Source: Nocardioides zhouii
GTDB lineage: Bacteria > Actinomycetota > Actinomycetes > Propionibacteriales > Nocardioidaceae
Direction of reading: 5' to 3'
Assembly (NCBI RefSeq): GCF_004137345.1
Contig: NZ_SDWV01000004.1
Span: 211,565 to 275,564 of the forward strand
DNA: 64,000 nucleotides
In this document: piece by piece, positions 8,408 through 19,489 of the stretch
How the letters are laid out: each line of letters starts with the position of its first letter
Position numbering within the stretch: the stretch's first letter is position 1
Translations under genes and position numbers: made by a program
Notes under the pieces: generated by a model
What the model was told of the DNA's origin: nothing
Database searches by the model: none
What the model saw: the letters and a program-made list of their open reading frames with translations, nothing else

Positions 8408-9712
8408 TCAACGACCGCCGCCAGTCCTGGAGCCAGCCAGGGACCACCACGCTGCATCGATCCCCTCAACCAGCACGTCGAGATCGGCGACGTCGAGATC
8501 GCTGGTGATCCCGAAGGTCAGCTCACCGCAGTAGCTGAACATGGCGACCCCGATGCGAATGCGGTCGGCGATCGGCACGTACGGCAACATCTGCTCGACC
8601 TCACGGCCCAGGCACGAAAGCGGCTGCTGCGGGCCGGGCACGTTGGTGGTGACGGTGGACAGGTGGTGGTGAGGGAGCCGCAGGGCCAGCCTGGTTGCAG
8701 TCTCGACCAGCGGGTAGGGGACGGCGCTGAGCAGCTGTTGGGCCACCACGCCTGCCTCTGGCTCGCGGTCGCGTCGCAGCCGGTCCACCAGGTCGTGGAT
8801 CGCGCGGACCCGCTCGACAGGGTCGTCGAGCTCGACCGGAAGGTCAGCGAGTAGTAGCGTCACTCGGTTGTCCGGTCCGTCGACCAACGCTCCGTCCCAG
8901 GCTGATACGGGCACCAGGGACCGGATCGCCCTGGAGTGTGGCTCGATGCCCCGGTGCACGAGTAGTGCGCGGAACCCGCCGGTCACCGCTGCGAGAGCCA
9001 CGTCGTTGACCGTGACGTGCATGTCGCGACGAACCTCGCGGACTGATGCCAGTGGCACGCCGGTCCACGCGTAGCGCCGTCCCTCTCCGATCAGGCCCGT
9101 CACCGACGGTCCGTGGACCGGGACCAGCGCCGGGAGGAAGGCCGAACCACCGCGTCCCGCGACCCAGGCCGCTCCAGCAGCCCTGCGCAGCCGGGACCTC
9201 GGGACCCTTCGCACCCCGACGGCCGTGGCCGCTGTCTCGTGCGGGACGTCATAGACCACACGCAGAAGTGCCGTGCCGGACACTCCGTCGGCCAGAGCAT
9301 GGTGGACGCGACACAACAGTCCCCACCGGCCGCCGGCCAGCCCGTCGCACAGCGTGATGTCCCAGAGCGGACGATCCCGGTCCATCCGCGCCGCCATGGC
9401 TCGGCCCACGAGCTCGGCAACGTCGCCCCGCTCACCCGGAGTTGTGACCTCTGCCTTGCGCACGTGGAGGCGGACGTCGAGGGCCGGGTCGTCCTCCCAC
9501 CTGGGCGGCCGCAGCTCGAGCGCGGTACGCCGGATCCGCTGGCGGTAGCGGGGAGCCAACGCGAGCCGCTGCTCCACCAGCCGTCGGAGCTCGTCCAACG
9601 ACGGCGCGGGCCCGGCCAGCACGGCGAACGACCCGATCACCAGCGACACGTGCGGGTCGACGTCCTCGGCGGACAGGAAGGCAGCAGACAGAGCGCTCAG
9701 ATGGTCTGACAT
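8408..9712 (-). CDS. wax ester synthase / diacylglycerol acyltransferase (WS/DGAT)
   Basis: Acyltransferase of the WS/DGAT family, 434 residues, joining acyl-CoA to a fatty alcohol or diacylglycerol to make wax ester or triacylglycerol storage lipid. The catalytic motif HHxxxDG is present as HHALADG near residue 134, and the second conserved region reads NDVALAAVTGGFRALL. The N-terminal LSAAFLSAED and the C-terminal FSYCGELTFGITSD are also typical. ATG at 9712 has GAGGAGA close upstream. It follows the interrupted acyl-CoA ligase by 33 nt on the same strand, so the two probably shared an operon supplying acyl-CoA for storage lipid. Mycobacterial tgs1 is a classic DosR-induced member of this family, consistent with the locus. 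Confidence 0.92.
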   Translation of the reverse strand: MSDHLSALSAAFLSAEDVDPHVSLVIGSFAVLAGPAPSLDELRRLVEQRLALAPRYRQRIRRTALELRPPRWEDDPALDVRLHVRKAEVTTPGERGDVAELVGRAMAARMDRDRPLWDITLCDGLAGGRWGLLCRVHHALADGVSGTALLRVVYDVPHETAATAVGVRRVPRSRLRRAAGAAWVAGRGGSAFLPALVPVHGPSVTGLIGEGRRYAWTGVPLASVREVRRDMHVTVNDVALAAVTGGFRALLVHRGIEPHSRAIRSLVPVSAWDGALVDGPDNRVTLLLADLPVELDDPVERVRAIHDLVDRLRRDREPEAGVVAQQLLSAVPYPLVETATRLALRLPHHHLSTVTTNVPGPQQPLSCLGREVEQMLPYVPIADRIRIGVAMFSYCGELTFGITSDLDVADLDVLVEGIDAAWWSLAGSRTGGGR

Positions 9713-9745
9713 CGTTCTCCTCGCCAGGTGAATTCCGGATCGCCG

Positions 9746-11575
<1,830 letters not shown>

Positions 11576-11591
11576 GCTGCTCCCTGGTGGA

Positions 11592-11888
11592 TCAGACGGC
11601 TACGTGGTCCTCGTCGCGCTCGACCACGAGCGTCACCTTGGAGACCAGGGCAGCGACCGCGCCGATGGCGACGAGGACGGGTGCGACGGCCGCGGTGAAC
11701 ACGGTGACGGCAAGCCCGGCCGGGAGCGGGATCTCGATCAGCGTGGTGCCATCCTCGCGCTTGACGATGATGCGCCGCACGCCTGCCTCGTGCGCAAGCT
11801 CGCGCACCTTCCCCATCAGGTCTTCGCCGCTGACCTCGAACTCTTCGGTCTTGGTCGACGTGCCGTTCGCGTGGGTGACCTCGTTCAT
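11592..11888 (-). CDS. DUF4342 small membrane protein
   Basis: Small protein of 98 residues matching the DUF4342 pattern: an N-terminal soluble part (EEFEVSGEDLMGKVRELAHEAGVRRIIVK) followed by DGTTLIEIPLPAGL and a hydrophobic segment (about 57-85) with a charged tail. Family function is unknown. ATG at 11888 has AGGAGCGAC upstream. It is first in a probable operon with the acyl-CoA ligase and wax ester synthase and is divergent from a small gene and pflB. A half-site CGACCC lies at 11927-11932 and a full DevR-like box at 11986-11999, 97 nt from its start. Confidence 0.8.
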   Translation of the reverse strand: MNEVTHANGTSTKTEEFEVSGEDLMGKVRELAHEAGVRRIIVKREDGTTLIEIPLPAGLAVTVFTAAVAPVLVAIGAVAALVSKVTLVVERDEDHVAV

Positions 11889-11985
11889 GTCGCGCTCCTG
11901 TCTGTCGCCATCTGGCGCTCGTGTCTCGACCCTGCGGTGGGCCGGGGACGCTCTCCATGCTGGTCGAGTCGCCCTCCCGCCCCTA

Positions 11986-11999
11986 GAGGCCTTCGACCC
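11986..11999 (+). promoter_or_regulatory. DevR-like box before the small gene at 12035
   Basis: GAGGCCTTCGACCC matches GGGNCCTTCGACCC at 13 of 14 positions (N taken as free). It ends exactly 35 nt before the GTG at 12035, the same spacing seen before pflB, the P-type ATPase and the GNAT gene. A palindrome GTCCCCGGGAC follows at 12002-12012. It may also serve the divergent DUF4342 operon. Confidence 0.65.
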
Positions 12000-12034
12000 T
12001 GGTCCCCGGGACGTGGACAGCGGAGGATCATCGT

Positions 12035-12349
12035 GTGCAGGAGCTGATCGTGACGTCCGGCCCGAGCACAGCGGTCGGCTGGTTCGCTGGCGCGAGCGAC
12101 CCTGTGAAGGTCTGCGCCCTGTCCACGTCGGACGGGGTCGAGTTCACGGCGGAGGGCATCTCCGCGTTCTCCAGCGGGAGCGTCGACGTCTCCGGCACGT
12201 CGCTCACAACACCCGATTCCCGCCGACGACAGTGGCCGGCTGCCGCCGACATTCCGTGGCAGCTTCGACGCAGCCAGGGGATCGACGATCGAGGTCCACC
12301 TCTCCGACGGCATCACACCCTCGACATCTCGGTCCGGGCCTCCGGCTGA
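12035..12349 (+). CDS. small hypothetical protein of the regulon, possibly frameshifted
   Basis: Unrecognised protein of up to 104 residues from GTG at 12035, with GGAGG 8 nt upstream. The first 57 or so codons have strong GC at third positions and read as ordinary protein (GWFAGASDPVKVCALSTSDG, then VEFTAEGISAFSSG). After about 12205 the frame becomes Arg-rich. Another frame then reads FRGSFDAARGSTIEVHLSDG, which looks more like coding sequence, so a frameshift near 12205-12240 is possible. It lies between the DUF4342 operon and pflB, and its start is 35 nt after a DevR-like box, which is the main reason to believe it. No function can be assigned. Confidence 0.5.
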   Translation: MQELIVTSGPSTAVGWFAGASDPVKVCALSTSDGVEFTAEGISAFSSGSVDVSGTSLTTPDSRRRQWPAAADIPWQLRRSQGIDDRGPPLRRHHTLDISVRASG

Positions 12350-12389
12350 GCTCTCGCCGCGTCGCGCACCGTGCATACCTCGACAGGTA

Positions 12390-12403
12390 GGGACGTTCGG
12401 CAC
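12390..12403 (+). promoter_or_regulatory. DevR-like box before pflB
   Basis: GGGACGTTCGGCAC matches the left half-site perfectly and the right half imperfectly. It ends 35 nt before the pflB ATG at 12439. No good Shine-Dalgarno lies between, fitting a leaderless start (inference). Confidence 0.6.
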
Positions 12404-12438
12404 TGTTGCTGCCTGGCTGTGCAACGGACCGTCGGGGC

Positions 12439-14709
12439 ATGTCAATGCTGCAGCGACCGAGCGACCTGTCGAGCAACGATCTGGGTGACGCGTGGCGCGG
12501 GTTCCGGGGCGCGGGGTGGCGCGAGTCGGTCGACACCCGAGCCTTCCTCCAGGCGAACTACACGCCGTACGAGGGCGACGCCTCGTTCCTGACTCCGGCC
12601 ACTGAACGGACGACCACGTTGTGGGGCCGGCTGACCGCCATGTTCCCGGAAGAACGCGAACGTGGCGTCTACGACGTGGACCCCCACACCCCGGCTTCGA
12701 TCACCGCGCATCGTCCGGGATACATCGACCGCGACGTCGAGCTGATCGTCGGGTTGCAGACCGACGCACCGCTGCGGCGCGCGATCATGCCCAACGGTGG
12801 CTGGCGCATGGTCGAGACCAGCCTGAAGACCTACGGCTACGACGTCGATCCGCGGCTGGCAGAGATCTACACCGTGCACCGCAAGACCCACAACGACGGG
12901 GTGTTCGACGCGTACACCGAGGAGGTACGCGCGGCACGCCGATCGAGCGTCATCACCGGACTGCCCGACTCCTACGGCCGGGGCCGCATCATCGGCGACT
13001 ACCGCCGCGTGGCCCTCTACGGAGTGGACCGGTTGATCGTCGACAAGACCCTCGTGAAGGCATCGCTGGACGCACTGCCGTCCAGCGAGGACGTGATCCG
13101 GGACCGGGAGGAGCTCGCCGAGCAGATCCGGGCGCTGGGCGAGCTGCGCGCCATGGCGCTCACCTACGGCTTCGACATCTCCGGACCCGCCACCACCGGC
13201 CAGCAGGCGATCCAGTGGCTCTACTTCGGCTACCTAGCGGCCGTGAAGGAGCAGAACGGCGCTGCCATGTCGCTGGGACGCGTCTCGACGTTCCTGGATA
13301 TCTACCTGGAGCGCGACATCGACGAGGGGCGGTTGGACGAGTCGCGCGCCCAGGAGCTGGTCGACGACCTGGTGATCAAGCTCCGGATCGTGCGCTTCCT
13401 CCGGACGCCTGAGTACGACGCCCTGTTCTCCGGGGACCCGACCTGGGTCACCGAATGCCTGGGTGGGATGGGCGAGGACGGACGCACCCTCGTCACACGC
13501 TCGTCATTCCGCTTCCTGCAGACGCTGTACAACCTCGGACCGGCGCCCGAACCCAACCTCACGGTGCTGTGGTCGGCGCGGCTGCCGAAGGGCTTCAAGG
13601 ACTTCGCCGCCTCGGTCTCGATCGACACCAGCAGCATCCAGTACGAGTCCGACGAGCTCGTGCGGCCGGTGACCGGCGACGACACGGCCATCGCCTGCTG
13701 CGTCTCCGCCATGACGGTCGGCAAGCAGATGCAGTTCTTCGGTGCCCGCGTGAACCTCGCGAAGACACTGCTCTACGCCATCAATGGTGGTCGTGACGAG
13801 ATCACGGGCAAGCAGGTGGGCCCGGTCACCAGCCCGGTCACGGGCGACGTCCTGGACTACGACGACGTCCTCCGAAGGCTCGACGTCGAGATGGACTGGC
13901 TGGCCCGGGTGTACGTCGACGCGCTCAACGTCATCCACTACATGCACGACAAGTACGCCTACGAGCGCGTCGAGATGGCGCTGCACGACCACCCGGTCCG
14001 TCGTACGATGGCGATGGGCATCGCCGGCCTGGCGGTGGCCGCGGACAGCCTCTCAGCGATCAGTGCAGCGACGGTGAGCGTGGTCCGGGACGAGACCGGC
14101 CTCGTCGTCGACTACGTGGTCGACGGTGACTATCCGGCGTACGGCAACAACGACGACCGCGCTGACCACATCGCGGTCGACCTCGTCGAGCGGTTCATGG
14201 CGAAGATCCGTACCTACCCGACGTACCGCGGCGCCGTCCCGACCCAGTCGGTGCTGACGATCACGTCCAACGTGGTGTACGGCAAGTCGACCGGCAACAC
14301 CCCGGACGGTCGACGCCTCGGTGAGCCGTTCTCACCCGGGGCGAACCCGATGAACGGGCGAGACCGGCACGGCTGGGCCGCCTCGGCACTCTCGGTCGCC
14401 AAGCTGCCCTACGACCAGGCGCTTGACGGGATCTCCTTGACCAGCAACCTGGTGCCGAACGCCCTGGGGAGGACCCCAGGAGAAAAGGTGGACAACCTCA
14501 CCGGCATCCTGGACGCGTTCTTCGGTGCTCAGGGCTTCCACGTCAACGTGAACGTCCTCAGTCGCGAGACGCTGCTCGATGCGATGGAGCACCCGGAGCA
14601 GTACCCCCAGCTGACCGTCCGCGTCTCGGGGTATGCCGTCAACTTCGTGCGGCTCACCCGCGAGCAGCAGCTCGACGTCATTCACCGCACTTTTCACGGC
14701 TCGCTCTAG
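12439..14709 (+). CDS. pflB: pyruvate formate-lyase (formate C-acetyltransferase)
   Basis: Glycyl-radical enzyme of 756 residues, close to the E. coli length, splitting pyruvate with CoA into acetyl-CoA and formate in anoxic cells. The catalytic Cys pair is in [14 protein letters not shown] (about residues 417-418). The glycyl-radical loop RVSGYAVNF lies near the C-terminus, with the radical Gly about 23 residues from the end, followed by [15 protein letters not shown]. These sites are intact. I chose ATG at 12439, which gives the family N-terminus ([19 protein letters not shown]); another ATG lies at 12445. The gene is directly followed by its activase with a 1-nt overlap. PFL is oxygen-sensitive and unusual in a mainly aerobic actinobacterial lineage, so control by DevR makes sense. 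Confidence 0.96.
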   Translation: MSMLQRPSDLSSNDLGDAWRGFRGAGWRESVDTRAFLQANYTPYEGDASFLTPATERTTTLWGRLTAMFPEERERGVYDVDPHTPASITAHRPGYIDRDVELIVGLQTDAPLRRAIMPNGGWRMVETSLKTYGYDVDPRLAEIYTVHRKTHNDGVFDAYTEEVRAARRSSVITGLPDSYGRGRIIGDYRRVALYGVDRLIVDKTLVKASLDALPSSEDVIRDREELAEQIRALGELRAMALTYGFDISGPATTGQQAIQWLYFGYLAAVKEQNGAAMSLGRVSTFLDIYLERDIDEGRLDESRAQELVDDLVIKLRIVRFLRTPEYDALFSGDPTWVTECLGGMGEDGRTLVTRSSFRFLQTLYNLGPAPEPNLTVLWSARLPKGFKDFAASVSIDTSSIQYESDELVRPVTGDDTAIACCVSAMTVGKQMQFFGARVNLAKTLLYAINGGRDEITGKQVGPVTSPVTGDVLDYDDVLRRLDVEMDWLARVYVDALNVIHYMHDKYAYERVEMALHDHPVRRTMAMGIAGLAVAADSLSAISAATVSVVRDETGLVVDYVVDGDYPAYGNNDDRADHIAVDLVERFMAKIRTYPTYRGAVPTQSVLTITSNVVYGKSTGNTPDGRRLGEPFSPGANPMNGRDRHGWAASALSVAKLPYDQALDGISLTSNLVPNALGRTPGEKVDNLTGILDAFFGAQGFHVNVNVLSRETLLDAMEHPEQYPQLTVRVSGYAVNFVRLTREQQLDVIHRTFHGSL

Positions 14710-15677
14710 TGGAACCGTTGCCGACACCCACGACCTCGATGCCACTGTCCATCACACCGGTGCGTGAGCACCACGGTGGGTCCAGGGCGGAGCTGGAGGC
14801 GGAGCTGGCCCAGGAGGGTGACCCGGAGATCGGCTACTACCACTCCTACGAGATCACGGGCACGGTCAACGGTCCCGGTGTGCGCTTCACGCTCTTCCTC
14901 TCGGGGTGCCCCCTGCGCTGTCAGTACTGCGAGAACGCCGACACCTGGACCCTGACGAACGGGCGCCGGGTCACGATGGGGCGGATGCTGGACGAAGTGG
15001 CCAAGTACGCAGAGTTCGTGACCACGGCCCACGGCGGCATCACCGTCGGCGGGGGCGAGCCGATGCTGCAGATCAGGTTCCTGGAGGCCTTGCTGCGCCG
15101 GTGCAAGGAAGACCTCGGGCTGCACACGGCGGTCGACACGTCGGGCTTCCTCGGCGCACGCGCCACCGACGAGTTCCTCGACCTGGTGGACCTGTTCCTC
15201 CTGGACATCAAGTCTGGCGACCCGGAGACCTACCGAGTCGTCACCAGCGCTGATCTGGAGCCGACGCTGGCCTTCGCCCGGCGACTCTCCGAGCACGGCA
15301 ACCGCATGTGGGTGCGCTTCGTTCTCGTCCCAGGGCTCACCGATGCACCCGAGAACGTCGAGGCGGTGGCCTCCTTCACCGCGACGTTGTCCGGCGTCGA
15401 GCGGGTCGAGGTCCTTCCTTTCCACCAGCTGGGAGCAGCCAAGTGGGCCGAGCTCGGTCTCGACTACCAGCTCACCGACGTTGCGCCACCAGCCCCCCAG
15501 CTGGTGCGGCGCGTGGAGGACCAGTTCCGCTCACACGGCCTCAACGTCGTCTGGGAGAGACCGGAGCGAGGTCGTAGCTCCCGGAGCACGGGGGCGGCCG
15601 CCTTGGCGAATCACCACGAATGGCCGACTGCTACCCACGAGGTGCGTCAACGCACTGCCGCGCCGACCATCAGTTGA
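14709..15677 (+). CDS. pflA: pyruvate formate-lyase activating enzyme (radical SAM)
   Basis: Radical SAM activase of 322 residues that uses S-adenosylmethionine and a 4Fe-4S cluster to generate the glycyl radical on PflB. The cluster motif CxxxCxxC is CPLRCQYC, preceded by NGPGVRFTLFLSG. The SAM-binding GGE motif is in ITVGGGEPMLQ, and LDIKSGDPETY and VRFVLVPGLTD follow. It is longer than E. coli PflA (246) by an N-terminal extension of about 40 residues and a C-terminal tail of about 30. GTG at 14709 overlaps the pflB stop (TAGTG), showing co-translation. The 3' end overlaps the convergent GNAT gene by 8 nt. No formate channel gene lies nearby. Confidence 0.95.
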   Translation: MEPLPTPTTSMPLSITPVREHHGGSRAELEAELAQEGDPEIGYYHSYEITGTVNGPGVRFTLFLSGCPLRCQYCENADTWTLTNGRRVTMGRMLDEVAKYAEFVTTAHGGITVGGGEPMLQIRFLEALLRRCKEDLGLHTAVDTSGFLGARATDEFLDLVDLFLLDIKSGDPETYRVVTSADLEPTLAFARRLSEHGNRMWVRFVLVPGLTDAPENVEAVASFTATLSGVERVEVLPFHQLGAAKWAELGLDYQLTDVAPPAPQLVRRVEDQFRSHGLNVVWERPERGRSSRSTGAAALANHHEWPTATHEVRQRTAAPTIS

Positions 15678-16356
15678 ACCACGGACAGACTTGGTCGCGC
15701 GTGCGCAGCGCGTGCCTGTGCCCGGGGTCGCTCAGCAGCGGACGCGGCACAGCGGAGGCCGAGGGACCGGGCACCAACACCCGCGTGTCATCGATGGCGC
15801 CTTGACCCGATGGCACCCGTGACCCTGCCACGGACGGGACGGGCGGCAGCTCGACAGCGACTTCGCTCACTCCGGACCCCACGTCCTTGACCGTGGTGTG
15901 GCCCAGGCGGCGCAGCATCGACAGGGACGCCTCGTTGTCGTTGAAGACCTCGGTGACGATGCGGTCCACGCCCACGGGGCGCTGACGCATCAGCACGTCG
16001 AGCAGTCCGGTGGCGACGCCGCGCCCCTGCCACTCGTCCTTGACCGTGACGGCGAGATCCGCGGCGTCGGGGACGTCGGCGTAGCGCACCATCCGGGCCA
16101 CCGCGACCGGGTCGTAGACGTCGGGACTCGTCTCGACGCACAGGACCAGGGCAGTGTGATCGATACCGTCAACGTCGTCGACGAGGCGCTCCAGCATGCT
16201 CTCGCTGAGGTGCTTCACCGATGCCAGGAACCTGTGGCGGCGAGAGTCTGGTGTCAGCGCCTCGAACCCAGCGACCAGGGCCGCCTTGTCCGTGGGCCGC
16301 AGTGAAATGGCGAACGCGTCGGTGCTGTCACGCAGCTTGATCTGCTCGATCATCAA
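15670..16356 (-). CDS. GNAT-family N-acetyltransferase
   Basis: GNAT acetyltransferase of 228 residues. The N-terminus reads IKLRDSTDAFAISLRPTDKAALVAGF and FEALTPDSRRHRFL, as in the GNAT part of protein acetyltransferases of the Pat type. The acetyl-CoA loop is DEWQGRGVATGLLDVL near residues 107-122, followed by NDNEASLSMLRRLGH. A Pro-rich, non-conserved tail of about 60 residues follows. The substrate is unknown. It faces pflBA and overlaps pflA by 8 nt. Its promoter region (16357-16487) is shared with the divergent P-type ATPase, whose DevR-like box lies 131 nt away. Confidence 0.85.
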   Translation of the reverse strand: MMIEQIKLRDSTDAFAISLRPTDKAALVAGFEALTPDSRRHRFLASVKHLSESMLERLVDDVDGIDHTALVLCVETSPDVYDPVAVARMVRYADVPDAADLAVTVKDEWQGRGVATGLLDVLMRQRPVGVDRIVTEVFNDNEASLSMLRRLGHTTVKDVGSGVSEVAVELPPVPSVAGSRVPSGQGAIDDTRVLVPGPSASAVPRPLLSDPGHRHALRTRDQVCPWFN

Positions 16357-16487
16357 GCCTCCCCAGTCCGCAGCCTAGGGCACCGCAACTGCGGGTCCTC
16401 CACTCGACTGCGCAATCGGCCGAGCCCGGTCGCGATCGGCGTGGCCAAGGACACGACCTGACGCTTCTCACTCCACTGGTGGCGCGC

Positions 16488-16501
16488 AGGTCCAATGGCC
16501 C
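16488..16501 (+). promoter_or_regulatory. DevR-like box before the truncated P-type ATPase
   Basis: AGGTCCAATGGCCC; its reverse complement GGGCCATTGGACCT matches GGGNCNTTNGNCC at 13 of 13 defined and free positions, failing only at the last base. It ends 35 nt before ATG 16537, the same spacing as at three other genes. Confidence 0.65.
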
Positions 16502-16536
16502 TAGGAGAAAGACCCGGCCTCCTTCACCGTGGGCAG

Positions 16537-17880
16537 ATGCCCACAACCCCGCTCAGCAAGGACGTGCTCGGCGCCGACGTGGAGCTGCTTCTCGTCGACG
16601 TCGACGTCCTGCTCCAACACCTGGACTGCGACGCTTCCGGACTGTCCGAGGCAGAGGCCGAGCGCAGGCTCGCCGTCACCGGGCCCAACCAGCTCACCGT
16701 CGAACAGCGGAGCAGCCTGCCTGCCGCCCTGCTTCGCCAGCTCACGCACCCGCTGGCGCTGCTGCTGTGGCTCGCGGCCGCCCTGGCACTGGGCACCCAA
16801 GGCGTGACGCTCGGAGCGGCGATCATCTGCGTCATCGCACTCAACGCGGGCTTCGCCCTCGTCCAGGAGCGGCACGCCGAACACGCCGTCGCTGCCCTGG
16901 CTCTCTACCTGCCACCGCACGCCACCGTCGTCCGGGACGGGCGACGAAGGCTTGTCGACGCGGCGAGCGTCGTCCCTGGAGACGTGATGCTCGTGGATGA
17001 AGGCGCGGCGGTGAGCGCCGACGCTCGCATCCTGGAGGGCGCTGTCGAGCTCGACATGTCGGCCGTAACCGGCGAGTCCGCACCTGTCACCAGACAGGCC
17101 GCCCCGACGCCCCCGACTGCGGCCGACCTCGGGCGGCGTGTCGTGGATGCAGAGGACGTCCTGCTGTCCGGGACCACGTGTGCATCCGGGGAGGCCTTGG
17201 CCCTCGTCGTGCACACCGGGATGTCGACCGAGCTGGGACGGATCGCCGGACTGTCCACCCGCACCCACCAGGACCCCAGCCCGCTCGAGGAGCAGGTCCG
17301 TCGAGTGGCCTGGTTGATCGCCGGCGTGGCTGTCGCCGTCGGGGTGGCCTTCCTGCCCCTGGGCATGCTCGCAGGTCTGAGCTTCACCGAGGCGTCGGTG
17401 TTCGCCATCGGTCTGCTGGTCGCCAACGTTCCGGAAGGCCTGCTCCCGACCATCACTCTCGCTCTGGCCGTGGGCGTGGCCGACCTCGCCCGACGAGGAG
17501 GGCTGGTCAAACGACTGAGCGCGGTCGAGACCCTCGGATCCACTGACGTGATCTGCACCGACAAGACGGGCACCCTCACCCAGAACCGGATGCAGGTGCA
17601 CAGCGTGTGGTCCGGCTCAGCACGACGCACCATCGGGGACCCTGAGGCCGTTCGACTGGCCCGCGTCCTCCGGTCCTGCTCCACGGCGGACCGCGAGGCG
17701 AACCTCGGCGACCCCACTGAGCTTGCTCTGCTCGATGCCGCCGACCGGGTGTGCAGCGCCGCGCTCGCTCCGCGCGCATCTGTCGAGCAGGTGTTCCACT
17801 TCGATCCGCGGCGGCGCCTGATGTCCGTCGTGGCAGTTCCGGCCGCGGGTGCCACCAGCGGCGGCCACGAGGTCGGTTGA
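16537..17880 (+). pseudogene. P-type cation ATPase, 3'-truncated
   Basis: N-terminal half (about 447 residues) of a P2-type cation-transporting ATPase. Present are the cation ATPase N-domain (LSEAEAERRLAVTGPN), the actuator motif TGES (AVTGESAPV), the membrane motif NVPEGLLPTIT and the phosphorylation site DKTGTLT. Part of the nucleotide-binding domain follows, including GDPTELALL. The chain stops soon after FHFDPRRRLMSVV. The rest of the N-domain, the hinge GDGVND and the C-terminal membrane helices, about 400-450 residues, are missing. The loss coincides with the 3' end of a convergent DUF4389 gene, as if a deletion joined the two genes tail to tail near 17876. ATG 16537 is preferred over ATG 16495, which lies inside the DevR-like box. 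Confidence 0.85.
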
Positions 17881-18454
17881 GGCCGAGGACCAGGTCGAAG
17901 ATCGAGGACGGATAGCGCCCCGTAAAGAGCAGGACGACGCCCGCGACCAGCACCAGCACCCCGATCAACCCGCCACCCCACATCCACGGCGCCTGCTCCC
18001 CCGACGTCGCCTCGTTGGCGACGTAGACCGATCCACCGACGAAGATGCCGACCACCACGTAGTGCGGAAGGGCCAGGAGTCACCACTTCACCAGCACCAG
18101 CCCGCGCGACAGGCGCTCCGGGTAGGCGATCTCGAGGTGCGCCGGGTAGTCGGGGACGTCAGCGAGCGTGAACGGCGGATAGCGGTCGGTGCCCAGTGCG
18201 CCGTAGGCGTAGTAGGCGACCCGCCAGCTCCACCGCAGGGCCCCGACGTTGAAGTCGAAGATCTGGCGGGGATAGCGGCCGGTGAACGCGATGGCGAAGA
18301 ACGCCACGATGCTCAGCACCACGAACGCCAGCCACAGGAAGGCCAGGACGAGGTAGTGCGGGAGGATGAGGATCCACTTGACGAGTCAGAGCCCGCGACT
18401 GAGCTGCGCGTCGGGTGAGGCATCCACGCGGACCGGGTAGGTCGAAGTCGTCAT
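17876..18454 (-). pseudogene. DUF4389 membrane protein with two in-frame TGA codons, 3'-truncated
   Basis: Gene for a DUF4389-type membrane protein. Two repeats of the family pattern can be read: [19 protein letters not shown] with [21 protein letters not shown], and LLALPHYVVVGIFVG with FTGRYPSSIFDLVLGLNR. The frame has TGA at 18386-18388 (SRGL-stop-LVKW) and at 18080-18082 (LVKW-stop-LLALPHY); both are sites where relatives have Trp, so each is a TGG to TGA change. After GLNR the family similarity ends near 17876 and the open frame runs on as a meaningless antisense of the truncated ATPase to 17576. The ATG at 18454 overlaps the usp stop as ATGA, so it was in an operon with that gene. Three independent lesions make it non-functional unless TGA is read through. 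Confidence 0.85.
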
Positions 18455-19449
18455 CGCGCGACCGCAGCCTCTCGCCACGTGCGGAGGGTTCCGGAGCTGA
18501 CGGGGTCCCCTCGGGTCGGGCGTACGACGATCACGGTGCAGGTGGCGTGCCCGACGACTCCCTGGCTGACGGACCCGAGCAGGAGGTTGCGGAAGCCGCC
18601 GTGTCCGCGGCTGCCGACCACCAGGAGGTCGGCTGCGCTGGCGGCGTCGATGATGGCCGTGACGGTGGGCCCCATCGGCAGGCTCACGCGGACCTCGACG
18701 TCCGGGTACTGCTCCGACCAGCCGGCCATCACCTCGGCGAGCAGCAGGTGCTTGTCGGCGAGCTGGTCGTTGCGGGTGTCCGGCAGCGGACCGGCGGTCG
18801 CGCGGGTCCACCACGCGTGGATGACGTCGAGGTGCACACCTCGCACCGAGGCCTGCTCGAAGGCGTGAGCCAGGGCCAGCTCGGACCCGGCCGACCCATC
18901 GACGGCGACGGCCACGCCCCTCTGGCCGGCGGGGTGGCTGCTTACCTCGCGGACGACGACGACCGGACACTGCGCATGGGTGACCACCTGCGACGCCACG
19001 GAACCGAGCGCAGCGCCCATGACCGGGCCGTAGCTGCTGCGACCCACGACCAGGCTGTGCGCCCGGGCGGACAGCTCGACCAGCACCCCGGCTGCGCGCT
19101 CGAGAGTGCTTGCGATCGTGACGACCAGATCGGGATCGGAAGCCCGGGCCGAGGCGACCGCTGCGGCGAGGTGCTCCTCAGCGGACTCCAGTGCCTCGCT
19201 CGCGATGATCGCGTCGACGTACGCCTCTTCGAAGGCGATCGTCCCGCCGTGCGGCTGATGAACTCCCGCGCTCACGAGGTGCAGGCTCAGGTCCCGCCGC
19301 GAGGCCTCGTCGACGGCCCACGCAAGGGCTGCGTCACTGTGGGGGGAGCCGTCGATGCCGACGACGATGGTCCGGTGCCCGATGTTGTCCGTGCCACCAC
19401 TGTGGAGGCCTCGGTGGCCGATGGAGCAGAGGCGAAGGTCTCGGTGCAC
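18451..19449 (-). CDS. universal stress protein, two UspA domains
   Basis: Tandem universal stress protein of up to 332 residues. Domain 1 begins TIVVGIDGSPHSDAALAWAVDEA and contains VVGRSSYGPVMGAALGSVASQV; domain 2 begins GVAVAVDGSAGSELALAHAFEQA and contains the classic VVGSRGHGGFRNLLLGSVSQ ATP-binding signature, followed by HATCTVIVVRP. The start is uncertain: GTG at 19449 gives about 25 residues of non-conserved lead, and no better-supported start is seen closer to the first domain. Its stop overlaps the start of the DUF4389 pseudogene by 4 nt. A flavodoxin gene lies 40 nt upstream on the same strand, so the three could be one operon. Confidence 0.9.
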   Translation of the reverse strand: MHRDLRLCSIGHRGLHSGGTDNIGHRTIVVGIDGSPHSDAALAWAVDEASRRDLSLHLVSAGVHQPHGGTIAFEEAYVDAIIASEALESAEEHLAAAVASARASDPDLVVTIASTLERAAGVLVELSARAHSLVVGRSSYGPVMGAALGSVASQVVTHAQCPVVVVREVSSHPAGQRGVAVAVDGSAGSELALAHAFEQASVRGVHLDVIHAWWTRATAGPLPDTRNDQLADKHLLLAEVMAGWSEQYPDVEVRVSLPMGPTVTAIIDAASAADLLVVGSRGHGGFRNLLLGSVSQGVVGHATCTVIVVRPTRGDPVSSGTLRTWREAAVAR

Positions 19450-19489
19450 CGGGCCTGATGGTTCTGGTCACCAGGTCCGACGTGACAGC

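Noticed and set aside
17576..17875. Continuation of the DUF4389 frame
   Set aside because: After GLNR the frame is only the complement of the ATPase coding sequence and lacks family similarity.
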